Shown here in pieces: positions 1 to 5,212 of a stretch of 5,212 bases of DNA. Each line of letters starts with the position of its first letter. The first letter of the stretch is position 1. The position numbers were made by a program, and so were the translations under genes. The notes below the pieces were generated by a model, which had not been told where the DNA came from, did not search any database, and was given only the letters and a program-made list of their open reading frames with translations. The stretch is taken from the NCBI GenBank assembly GCA_016649525.1, contig JAENXM010000133.1:1-5212 (forward strand), given 5' to 3'. Source of the DNA: Actinomycetota bacterium. Lineage in GTDB: Bacteria > Actinomycetota > Geothermincolia > Fen-727 > Anoxymicrobiaceae.

Positions 1-1199
1 AGATATGTCTCGAAGCCGTCACGTGTGCACCCCTCAGCGAAATACCAGAGATCCGCCGGCTCGATAGCCCCCACTACATCGTGCCCCCCTGTCCAGAAAG
101 GCCGGTAGGAAAAATACATTGAGCGCTCGGCGACTATCGGAGCCCCGTCCGCCGACTCGACCTTCACGCTGAAGTCGCCGTGCGGGTTGTTGTGTCTGCC
201 GATCCCGAGCCCCTCTTCATGGACCGGGATGGTGAAGCGGCTGTTCGCTGCGAGGGTAATACCCGTTCTCGCCTCGTTGTTCCCGTCCGCGCAGTAGTAA
301 TACACGTTCGCGTTAGTGTTCCTGTCGCCCGGGTTCTCGAGACAGAGATAAGTATCAAAACCGTCACGGGTGCACCCCTCCGCGAAGTACCATGTCCCGC
401 GAGGTTCGGTCGCACCTACGACGTCGTGCCCGCCGGGCCACGCCCCACCGTAAGCGAAGTACATGGAGCGCTCCGCAACAACCGGCACGCCGTTTGTCGA
501 TTCGACCCTGATGCTGAAGTCGCCATGGGAGTTGTTGTGCCTGCCGATCCCGAGCCCTCCTTCGTGGACCGGGATGGTGAACCGGCTCTTCCGGGCGACA
601 ACGACGCCGATCTTTATCTCGTCGTTCCCGTCGGCGCAGTAATAATAGATGTTCAGGAGCGCATCCCCGTCACCCGGGTTCGCCAGACACAGGTAGGTCT
701 CGAAGTTATCCCTGGTACTCCCTTCAGCGAAGTACCATGTCTCACTGGGGGATACGGCGCCCACCACGTCGTGCCCGCCGGTCCATACCCCCCTGTACGT
801 GAAGTAGATGGGGCGCTCCGCGACGATGGGGTCCTCCGACGTAATGGCAAGGGACACATCGTTATCGGGGGGCACCTCGGAGGACACGTCTATTGTGGTA
901 CGGCTCTCGGGAGGCAGTCCGTACGACTTCTCGATGTTCTGCCCGGTGCCGAGCATGTATGAGCAGACTGCGTTCGTGGGCCTGCCGCCCGGATTAAAGA
1001 GGCATATCCACTCGCTGAAGCCGGCCCTCGTCGTGCCCTCGGCGAAATACCATGTCCTGCTGGTACGGGGGGACCCCACGGCGTCGTGGCCGCCGAGCCA
1101 TTCGGCAACCGCGGGCAGTGAAAACGTGCTGGTTGAAGCGAACACGAAGAGTAACACCGCAATAAAACTTTGTCCCCAGTTTCTGTCCATCTTCATCAT
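1..1199 (-). CDS. Secreted WYFAEG/GGHDVVGA tandem-repeat protein, N-terminal part (C-terminus beyond the left edge)
   Basis: The minus strand is open without a stop from ATG at 1199 to the window edge, giving 399 complete codons. The start is followed by a signal peptide: basic residues up to 6, a hydrophobic stretch at about 11-28, and a likely signal peptidase I site after AVA (30-32). The rest is tandem repeats. WYFAEG occurs at residues 50-55, 155-160, 270-275 and 385-390, and GGHD(V/A)VG precedes each one by 8-14 residues. Each unit also carries CLxNPG, and the two 115-residue units have YYYCADGN, SRFTIPVHE, GIGRHNN, HGDFS and VAERSMYF. The units are probably all-beta and exported; the two cysteines per long unit could form a disulfide. 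Similar repeats are, from memory, common in uncharacterised actinobacterial secreted proteins, where they often accompany other domains. A catalytic or adhesive domain could lie in the missing C-terminus. Three nearby ATGs (1199, 1196, 1190) make the exact start uncertain, and no strong Shine-Dalgarno is seen. The function is unknown. Confidence 0.88.
   Translation of the reverse strand, partial: MMKMDRNWGQSFIAVLLFVFASTSTFSLPAVAEWLGGHDAVGSPRTSRTWYFAEGTTRAGFSEWICLFNPGGRPTNAVCSYMLGTGQNIEKSYGLPPESRTTIDVSSEVPPDNDVSLAITSEDPIVAERPIYFTYRGVWTGGHDVVGAVSPSETWYFAEGSTRDNFETYLCLANPGDGDALLNIYYYCADGNDEIKIGVVVARKSRFTIPVHEGGLGIGRHNNSHGDFSIRVESTNGVPVVAERSMYFAYGGAWPGGHDVVGATEPRGTWYFAEGCTRDGFDTYLCLENPGDRNTNANVYYYCADGNNEARTGITLAANSRFTIPVHEEGLGIGRHNNPHGDFSVKVESADGAPIVAERSMYFSYRPFWTGGHDVVGAIEPADLWYFAEGCTRDGFETY
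48..737 (-). repeat. Two tandem 345-bp coding repeats of the WYFAEG unit
   Basis: Two consecutive units (393-737 and 48-392) are each exactly 115 codons and align without gaps, with about 79 of 115 residues identical by hand count. The middle of the unit (SRFTIPVHE to VAERSMYF) is also very similar at the DNA level. A shorter, more divergent unit of 105 codons lies at 738-1052, and a fourth begins at 47 and leaves the window. The mature protein starts just before a lone GGHDAVG segment, so the natural unit may begin at GGHD rather than at WYFAEG. Confidence 0.9.
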
Positions 1200-1220
1200 G
1201 GCGTTCTACCCATAAAGCCG

Positions 1221-1243
1221 AAAAAGCCCCGCTTCCGCCGGGC
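1221..1243 (-). terminator. Terminator-like hairpin in the leader of the repeat-protein gene
   Basis: Positions 1226-1243 fold into a GC-rich stem: 1226-1229 pairs with 1240-1243, there is one C/C mismatch, and 1231-1232 pairs with 1237-1238 around a four-base loop. On the minus strand the stem is followed directly by five T (1225-1221). It lies between the candidate -10 box and the start codon, so it would act as a leader terminator. No upstream minus-strand gene is seen for it to terminate. The stem is short and has a mismatch, so this is tentative. Confidence 0.35.
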
Positions 1244-1278
1244 CCTAATCTGCAAAGCCATATGTAATCTGCTCTACA

Positions 1279-1284
1279 ATTATA
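1279..1284 (-). promoter_or_regulatory. Candidate -10 box for the repeat-protein gene
   Basis: On the minus strand the hexamer is a perfect TATAAT, about 80 bases before the ATG at 1199. No good -35 (TTGACA-like) is found 16-18 bases upstream, so an activator or an alternative sigma factor may be needed, or the match is chance. The transcript would have a leader of roughly 70 bases. Confidence 0.4.
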
Positions 1285-1314
1285 CAGAACTTGAAAGAAT
1301 AGAGCGCGAAAAGG

Positions 1315-1331
1315 GGCCTTGAGATAAGGCC
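1315..1331. repeat. Perfect 6-bp inverted repeat with 5-base loop
   Basis: GGCCTT (1315-1320) and AAGGCC (1326-1331) flank GAGAT. It sits about 100 bases upstream of the zinc-ribbon gene and outside any gene. No T-run follows on either strand, so it is not an intrinsic terminator. It could be an operator or an mRNA hairpin, or chance. Confidence 0.4.
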
Positions 1332-1428
1332 ATGCCGCGCTCACTTCTCTCAAACGGAAATGTGAATATGCCGATAACAAGAGAAGTAGTAAGGACAACA
1401 GCCCGGCGTGTGGAAGAAAGTGGGCGTC

Positions 1429-2145
1429 ATGGTCTGTAACCGATGTGGTGCCGAGATCCCACCGGGTTATGCATGGTGTATTCGCTGTGGAACCTGGGCA
1501 AAGGTGCAGCAGGGAGTTTGGCCTTACGCCCCTCCCGGGCACGACCCGCGACAGATGACTGCTGGCCAGCGGTACAATGTGCCAGGATACTACCACCAGG
1601 CGCAACCCGCGACTCCCGGCGCGCAGTGGCCGCAGGGATACGGTTACTACCAGCAACAGGGTTGGGAGGCAGTCCAGGAAGGCACTTACGTGAGAGGTGG
1701 CGCGTCGCTGGTCTACTCCCTGGTGACCCTGGCTTGCGGACTCGCGGTCATCCTTTCGACCTTCCTCCCCTGGGCCAGCATGCTCGGTTTCAACGTGAGC
1801 GGGTGGAGAATGATGTCGAACGTGGCGGGGTCGAACAGCGGCAACTTCCTCTTCGCCAGCGGGGATGGCATGCTTGTCTTCACCGGCTTCTGGTCCCTAC
1901 TGGTGGGTGTTGCCATCGCCGTGGGGATCGCTGTCCTGGTGTCCGGCAGGCGGTCCGGAGGGAGGATCGCTCAGGTGGCAGGCGGGCTGGGGCTGGTTCT
2001 TTCGATAATAACCGCTGTTATGTTATACACCCACAGGGTGAGTGCCGGCATCGGCCTCTGGATGTTCATCGCGTTTTCGGTGGCAGCCGTGATCCTGGCT
2101 CAGCTCGCCATAAGGGCCGGGTTTTCTTTCCGCAAAGGTGCCTGA
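1429..2145 (+). CDS. Zinc-ribbon membrane protein with four predicted transmembrane segments
   Basis: This 238-residue protein has three parts. The N-terminal zinc ribbon has CxxCG twice (Cys3, Cys6, Cys17, Cys20), which should bind one zinc ion. A low-complexity linker of about residues 24-88 is rich in Tyr, Gln, Pro and Gly. The C-terminal half has hydrophobic segments at about 93-114, 148-172, 181-201 and 207-229, with FLPW at the end of the first. The ribbon and linker are probably cytoplasmic. ATG 1429 is preferred because the zinc motif starts two residues later, as is usual for such proteins; GTG codons at 1408 and 1420 would add only a few residues. The Shine-Dalgarno is weak (a GGAAG at 1412-1416). 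The gene is divergent from the repeat-protein gene and convergent with the tRNA. Many bacteria have zinc-ribbon-plus-membrane proteins of this shape with no assigned function; none is assigned here. Confidence 0.85.
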   Translation: MVCNRCGAEIPPGYAWCIRCGTWAKVQQGVWPYAPPGHDPRQMTAGQRYNVPGYYHQAQPATPGAQWPQGYGYYQQQGWEAVQEGTYVRGGASLVYSLVTLACGLAVILSTFLPWASMLGFNVSGWRMMSNVAGSNSGNFLFASGDGMLVFTGFWSLLVGVAIAVGIAVLVSGRRSGGRIAQVAGGLGLVLSIITAVMLYTHRVSAGIGLWMFIAFSVAAVILAQLAIRAGFSFRKGA

Positions 2146-2162
2146 CCCCATTTTCGCATCGT

Positions 2163-2238
2163 TGGTGGAGGTAGGCGGAATCGAACCGCCGGCCTCGGGC
2201 TTGCAAAGCCCGCGCTCTCCCGACTGAGCTTTACCCCC
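2163..2238 (-). tRNA. tRNA-Ala (anticodon UGC)
   Basis: The minus strand gives a complete 76-base cloverleaf. The acceptor stem is 2238-2232 with 2173-2167, the D arm carries GCTC/GAGC, and the anticodon stem is 2212-2208 with 2200-2196. The loop TTTGCAA has the anticodon TGC at 2205-2203. The T arm is GGCGG-TTCGATT-CCGCC. The discriminator base is A, followed by an encoded CCA at 2165-2163. The third acceptor pair is G-U (G3-U70), the main identity element of alanine tRNAs, which supports the assignment independently of the anticodon. Its 3' end lies 18 bases from the stop of the convergent zinc-ribbon gene. Confidence 0.97.
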
Positions 2239-2258
2239 GATACGCTTTCAGTCTATTT

Positions 2259-2264
2259 ATTCTA
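2259..2264 (-). promoter_or_regulatory. Candidate -10 box for tRNA-Ala
   Basis: The minus strand reads TAGAAT, five of six matches to TATAAT, 20 bases before the mature tRNA 5' end in a locally AT-rich stretch (2240-2288). The -35 is poor (TAATTC at 17-base spacing), so co-transcription from further upstream is also possible. Confidence 0.35.
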
Positions 2265-2288
2265 CCATCTAATAATCGTTTGAATTAC

Positions 2289-2519
2289 CTAACAGGTGAC
2301 GTGAATCAGGGCGGCGCTCCTTTTCTCACCTTCCTCCATCAGCCGGTTGAGCTTCTCGACCGCCACATCCGAAGGAGCCGCTGTTATCTCGATCTTTCTA
2401 TCCCGCGCCCAGCCCTCGGCATCCGCATCGATGCTTGCCGCGCTACCCGTCCCGAGACCTACTATTATCTCTTGTGGCTGCTCCGCGCTCCCGTCCCTTT
2501 CGAAGCAAGAAAACCACAT
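2289..2519 (-). pseudogene. Mth938/DUF498-like protein, C-terminal part only (probable 5' truncation)
   Basis: The 76-residue minus-strand frame contains EIIVGLGTG at about residues 17-25, a charged helix, a DRKIEITAAP strand, the helix VEKLNRLMEEG, and ends in AALIHVTC. This order (a (V/I)GTG strand, then a later (L/I)H(V/L)TC at the extreme C-terminus) is the pattern I know from Mth938-like/DUF498 domain proteins, small folds of about 110-120 residues with no settled biochemical role. The N-terminal 40 or so residues expected for the family are missing. An in-frame TGA lies six codons before ATG 2519, and neither other minus-strand frame upstream supplies a clear N-terminal half, although both run for some distance. 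No good Shine-Dalgarno precedes the ATG. It may be a decayed remnant, a frameshifted gene, or a short functional variant. The tRNA lies downstream on the same strand. Family assignment is from motif memory. Confidence 0.5.
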
Positions 2520-2579
2520 CTTCTTTATTACGAATCATATCTTCGAAACCGGGCCTTTTCCAAACTGCTCCGCCAGGGG

Positions 2580-2608
2580 TTCAAAACGAAACCGACCGTC
2601 GATATAGA
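2580..2608 (+). promoter_or_regulatory. Candidate promoter for the transporter-dehydrogenase pair
   Basis: TTCAAA (2580-2585) and TATAGA (2603-2608) are separated by 17 bases, each matching the consensus at four of six positions. Transcription would begin near 2615, giving a short leader before the ATG at 2633. It lies in the gap between the divergent Mth938-like fragment and the transporter gene. Confidence 0.35.
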
Positions 2609-2620
2609 ATATGGAGCGTT

Positions 2621-2627
2621 GAAAGGA
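2621..2627 (+). promoter_or_regulatory. Ribosome binding site deciding the transporter start
   Basis: GAAAGGA ends five bases before ATG 2633. This fixes the start there, although the frame stays open about 200 bases further upstream, where it only lies antisense to the Mth938-like fragment. Confidence 0.6.
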
Positions 2628-2632
2628 ACGCG

Positions 2633-3550
2633 ATGGGACCAAAAGGAGAAAAGAGAAAGAGGATCTTAAGCGAAAAACGCGAATCCGAGGTGTTCCTGAT
2701 CGCGATCACCGTGGTCTGGGGTCTTACCTTCTCCCTCGTCAAGGAAAGCCTCGTCGAGTTACAGCCCTTCGTGTTCATGTCTTACAGGTTCTGGCTGGCC
2801 TTTATCGTGACCGGACTATTCTGTTTCAAGAAGCTGCGCAAGATAGACCGGGACATGCTCAAGGCCGGCCTTCTGCTCGGGGTTCTTCTCTACGGCTCCT
2901 ACGCGTTCCAGACCTTCGGACTCAAATACACGAGCGCCGGAAACGCCGGTTTCATCACCGGTCTCTTCATAGTGTTCGTCCCCGTCCTGTCCGTGCTGTT
3001 CCTGAAACACAGACCGGACCTCAAGTCGATCATCGCCGTCGTAGTCGCGCTGGTCGGCCTCGGGTTCCTCTCCATCCAGCCCAACTTCCACGTCAACTCG
3101 GGGGATTTTCTGGTGCTGGCGTGCGCCCTCTCTTACTCCATCCACATCATCCTGCTCGATGGATACGTCAAGCGATACGACCTTATGCTGCTCACATTCC
3201 TGCAGATGGGCTTCCTGGCCCTCGGCAATACCGCCTCAGGGCTTATCTTTGAGAGCTTCGTACTCCCACGCAGTTGGATCGTCTGGCTGTCGATCATCAT
3301 CTGCGGGGTCTTCGCCTCGGCTGTCGCTTTCTACGTGCAGGGTTACGCCCAGCGCGTGCTCACGCCGGTGCGCACCTCGATGGTCCTAATCATGGAGCCG
3401 GTCTTTTCGGTTCTCTTCGGGATAATCCTGCTCGGCGAGCGGCTCTCCTGGCGGGGGTGGCTCGGTTGCGGCATCATCCTCACCGGTATGCTTCTCACCG
3501 AGATACCTACGGACTTCATAAGGCGGCGCGGAAAAGAGAAAGGGGCATGA
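2633..3550 (+). CDS. EamA/DMT-family permease, ten transmembrane helices
   Basis: The 305-residue protein has the length and architecture of drug/metabolite transporter (DMT) superfamily EamA proteins: two homologous halves of five helices each. Hydrophobic segments lie at about 19-38, 46-66, 76-96, 103-123, 131-148, 158-175, 184-205, 215-236, 244-268 and 275-289. Typical family landmarks are WGLTFSLVK in helix 1, the RF after helix 2 begins, ALKYTSA-like GLKYTSAGNAGFI before helix 4, and EPVFSVLFGIILLGERLSWRGWLG at the end of the second half (given here as landmarks over residues 255-278). The N-terminal tail is strongly basic. It should sit in the cytoplasmic membrane and exchange or export a small metabolite; the substrate cannot be read from sequence. 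Its stop overlaps the start of the dehydrogenase gene, so the two are one operon and may be functionally linked. Confidence 0.93.
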   Translation: MGPKGEKRKRILSEKRESEVFLIAITVVWGLTFSLVKESLVELQPFVFMSYRFWLAFIVTGLFCFKKLRKIDRDMLKAGLLLGVLLYGSYAFQTFGLKYTSAGNAGFITGLFIVFVPVLSVLFLKHRPDLKSIIAVVVALVGLGFLSIQPNFHVNSGDFLVLACALSYSIHIILLDGYVKRYDLMLLTFLQMGFLALGNTASGLIFESFVLPRSWIVWLSIIICGVFASAVAFYVQGYAQRVLTPVRTSMVLIMEPVFSVLFGIILLGERLSWRGWLGCGIILTGMLLTEIPTDFIRRRGKEKGA

Positions 3551-4374
3551 CCATGGAGTCGTTTTCGGGCAAGGTTGTTCTGATAACGGGCGCGGCCAGC
3601 GGGCTCGGCAGGGCGCTGGCGCGAGAGTTCTCGAAAGAAGGAGCTGAACTCGTTCTGGCCGATATCAAGGGGGAGCGACTTGCCGGGGTCGGGAAAGAGA
3701 TCGCATCCACCTCAAAAGAGCCCATGACGGCCGTGGTCGATGTCTCGAGCAAGAACGACATGAAGTCCTTCTCGGAGCGGGTTCTCGAGGAGAAAGGCCG
3801 AGTCGATGTGCTCGTGAACAACGCCGGCGTGGGGCTGGGCGGCGAGCTCATTGACATGACGCTCGATGACTGGGAATGGGTAATGGGCGTCAACTTCTGG
3901 GGCGTAGTATATGGATTACATTTCTTCCTCCCCGGAATGACAGAGCGGAGGAACGGCTACATAGTCAACGTCGCCAGCGCAAACGGGATATTCTCGTTCC
4001 CGTTCAACGGCGTGTACTGCGCCAGCAAGCACGCAGTCGTCGGGCTGTCTGATTCTCTGCGAGCCGAGTTGAAGCGCTTCGGCACAGGGGTTACAACCGT
4101 TTGCCCGGGGATGATGAGGACGAACATCGTGGAGGACGCGCTCTTCAAACCCTGCAACGAGAAAAGCCGCCAGTTCATGCAGAAGTTCGTGGAAGACATG
4201 GACCGCAACGGGGCCGACCCCCGAATCGTGGCCCAGGGTACGTTGTCAGCCATCCGAAAAAACAAGCCGCTATACGTCTCGCCGCGTGGGGCGCCCCCGC
4301 TCTACTGGTTCTACAGGTTTTTCCCGGGTGCTTACAGATGGCTCATCGGAGAGATCGCCAGGCGGAACGGCTGA
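3547..4374 (+). CDS. Classical short-chain dehydrogenase/reductase (SDR)
   Basis: This protein of 275 residues has all hallmarks of a classical SDR. The nucleotide-binding TGAASGLG is at 14-21, the adenine-contacting D65-V66 follows, and NNAG is at 91-94. The catalytic tetrad is complete: Asn116, Ser144, Tyr157 and Lys161 (YCASK). PGMMRT follows the active site. An acidic residue at the end of the second strand (Asp39 in LADIK) suggests NAD(H) rather than NADP(H) use. The substrate is not predictable; family members oxidise alcohols or reduce ketones. The C-terminal tail is rich in aromatics (YWFYRFF near 260) and may cap the substrate pocket or touch a membrane. ATG 3547 overlaps the transporter stop as ATGA. 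A second ATG at 3553 lies seven bases after AAAGGGG and is an equally good start, giving 273 residues. Translational coupling with the transporter is likely. Confidence 0.94.
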   Translation: MTMESFSGKVVLITGAASGLGRALAREFSKEGAELVLADIKGERLAGVGKEIASTSKEPMTAVVDVSSKNDMKSFSERVLEEKGRVDVLVNNAGVGLGGELIDMTLDDWEWVMGVNFWGVVYGLHFFLPGMTERRNGYIVNVASANGIFSFPFNGVYCASKHAVVGLSDSLRAELKRFGTGVTTVCPGMMRTNIVEDALFKPCNEKSRQFMQKFVEDMDRNGADPRIVAQGTLSAIRKNKPLYVSPRGAPPLYWFYRFFPGAYRWLIGEIARRNG

Positions 4375-4410
4375 GGTTCTTGAGACTCCGTGAAATTCTC
4401 GGGTAACATC

Positions 4411-4441
4411 TTGACTCTCCCCCCGGGGGAAGGTCGAAGAT
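4411..4441 (+). promoter_or_regulatory. MerR-type promoter with operator dyad in a 19-bp spacer
   Basis: A -35 of TTGACT (4411-4416) and a weak -10 of GAAGAT (4436-4441) are 19 bases apart, the overlong spacing typical of promoters that MerR-family proteins activate by DNA distortion. The spacer is filled by an inverted repeat: 4413-4423 and 4425-4435 pair at 9 of 11 positions around C4424, with a perfect TCCCCC/GGGGGA core. It lies just upstream of the MerR gene, so it points to autoregulation. Confidence 0.82.
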
Positions 4442-4448
4442 GCTGTCC

Positions 4449-4457
4449 AGGAGGTGA
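4449..4457 (+). promoter_or_regulatory. Near-ideal Shine-Dalgarno for the MerR gene
   Basis: AGGAGGTGA is complementary over nine bases to the usual 3' end of bacterial 16S rRNA, and its AGGAGG core ends six bases before GTG 4461. It establishes GTG as the start codon. Confidence 0.85.
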
Positions 4458-4460
4458 AAC

Positions 4461-5212
4461 GTGAGGCTAGATCTGTTCAGCATCGGCGACTTCTCGAGGA
4501 TGTGCAGGCTGAGCGCAAAAGCCCTGCGCCTTTACGACGACCAGGGATCCTGAGGCCGGGCTACACCGACCCCCAGAGCGGCTACAGGTACTACAGCTCC
4601 GCCCAGTTGACGGAGGCGAACCTGATACGCATGCTGCGGTCGCTGGAGCTGTCCCTGGAGGACATACGTCAATTCCTGCGCGAGAGGGATCCCGCGAGGA
4701 AAGAGGAGCTCCTCGGGGAGCACCGGGAGAGAATAGAGCAGAAGATGGAGGAATACAAATCTATTGTTTCGTCCATCGAGCGCCTCACCGAAGGAAAGGG
4801 GGAGACCATGGAAAGGGAAATCGAGACGAAAGAACTTGCGGACCAGCCGGTGCTCGGCGTGCGATTCAAGACGTCGATGGCGAGCATCGGCGAGGATATC
4901 GGCAAGGGGTATGAGGCCGTCTTCACCTATATAGGGAAGTCCGGGGCGCAGCCGGTGGGACCGCCCTTCGCGATTTACTACGACATGGAGCTCAAGAAAG
5001 AGGACATCGACATGGAGGCCTGCGTGCCGGTCAGCAGCCTGATGGAAGGCGAAGGGAACGTGACCGGAAGGTCACTTCCCGGAGGAAAGGTCGCCTCCAC
5101 CCTGCATGCGGGACCGTACGAGGAGTTCGGGGAAGCATACCAGGCCCTGATGCTCTGGATCAACGAGAACGGCTACAGGCCGGCCGGCCCCTGCCGCGAG
5201 GTCTACCTGGTA
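4461..5212 (+). pseudogene. MerR-family regulator with GyrI-like ligand domain, -1 frameshift, C-terminus beyond the right edge
   Basis: From GTG 4461 the frame reads LFSIGDFSRMCRLSAKALR and YDDQG, the first half of a MerR winged helix-turn-helix, then stops at TGA (4551-4553). The continuation, beginning ILRPGYTDPQSGYRYYSSA, is in the next frame and stays open to the edge. Restoring one G to the GGG run at 4544-4546 would make GGG-ATC-CTG and give the canonical YDxxGILRP motif. The repaired protein has at least 251 residues: DNA-binding domain at about 6-75, a charged linker helix at about 80-113 for dimerisation, and a GyrI-like/BmrR-type effector-binding domain from about 125, including the conserved Glu247 in CREVYLV. 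Such regulators bind hydrophobic or cationic small molecules and activate promoters with long spacers, like the one just upstream. About 20-30 residues are missing at the right edge. The frameshift may be a homopolymer sequencing error or a real mutation. Confidence 0.88.

Noticed and set aside
180..962. Plus-strand 260-codon open frame across the repeat region
   Set aside because: It is antisense to the WYFAEG repeat protein. The minus-strand frame has a signal peptide, periodic conserved motifs and no stop over 399 codons, whereas the plus frame has no recognisable domain; its length follows from GC-rich repeated codons.
1211..1290. Cyclic-di-GMP or other riboswitch in the divergent intergenic region
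   Set aside because: A GCAAAGCC string is present but the rest of the aptamer consensus is not in the required order or spacing on either strand.
994..1656. Minus-strand 220-codon open frame spanning the divergent intergenic region
   Set aside because: It overlaps the start of the repeat-protein gene in another frame and is antisense to the zinc-ribbon coding sequence; no family signature or ribosome site is visible.
1443..2174. Plus-strand 243-codon frame overlapping the zinc-ribbon gene
   Set aside because: It is an Arg/Gly-rich out-of-frame shadow. The alternative frame has CxxC pairs and clear membrane segments, and this one would run into the tRNA.
2435..2632. Extended N-terminus for the transporter
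   Set aside because: The frame is open, but a good Shine-Dalgarno precedes ATG 2633 and the protein from there has normal EamA length with a short basic tail.
2280..2669. Plus-strand 129-codon frame before the transporter
   Set aside because: It is antisense to the Mth938-like fragment, overlaps the transporter start, and has no recognisable motif or ribosome site.
3516..3893. Minus-strand 125-codon frame inside the dehydrogenase gene
   Set aside because: It is Ser/Thr/Pro-rich and antisense to the SDR cofactor-binding region; no independent evidence of expression.

Overview
The window looks like ordinary chromosome of a GC-rich bacterium, most likely a deep-branching member of the Actinomycetota. 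This rests on two things. First, the secreted protein at the left edge is built from WYFAEG/GGHDVVGA repeats, which I associate with uncultured and thermophilic actinobacterial lineages. Second, codon use is GC-rich and one gene has a GTG start. No rRNA or phylogenetic marker is present, so the assignment is an inference.

Layout, left to right. Positions 1-1199 (minus strand) hold the N-terminal 399 residues of a secreted tandem-repeat protein; the gene runs off the left edge. Positions 1200-1428 are a divergent intergenic region with a consensus -10 box, two direct 8-mers, a terminator-like hairpin in the minus-strand leader, and a small palindrome. Positions 1429-2145 (plus) encode a zinc-ribbon protein with four membrane segments. 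Positions 2163-2238 (minus) are a complete tRNA-Ala(UGC) with encoded CCA. Positions 2289-2519 (minus) encode what looks like the C-terminal part of an Mth938/DUF498-like protein, apparently lacking its N-terminus. Positions 2633-3550 (plus) encode a ten-helix EamA/DMT transporter. It overlaps by ATGA a classical short-chain dehydrogenase at 3547-4374, so the two form a translationally coupled pair. Positions 4411-4441 are a textbook MerR-type promoter/operator. It precedes a MerR regulator with a GyrI-like ligand domain that starts at 4461 and runs off the right edge. That gene carries a -1 frameshift at a GGG run (4544-4546).

The genes do not form one recognisable pathway. The firmest functional links are the transporter-dehydrogenase pair and the MerR gene with its own operator. 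I found no CRISPR array, insertion sequence, phage gene or defence system. The most useful observations are the two edge-crossing genes, which simple ORF finding can miss because no stop codon lies inside the window, the MerR frameshift, and the truncated Mth938-like gene.
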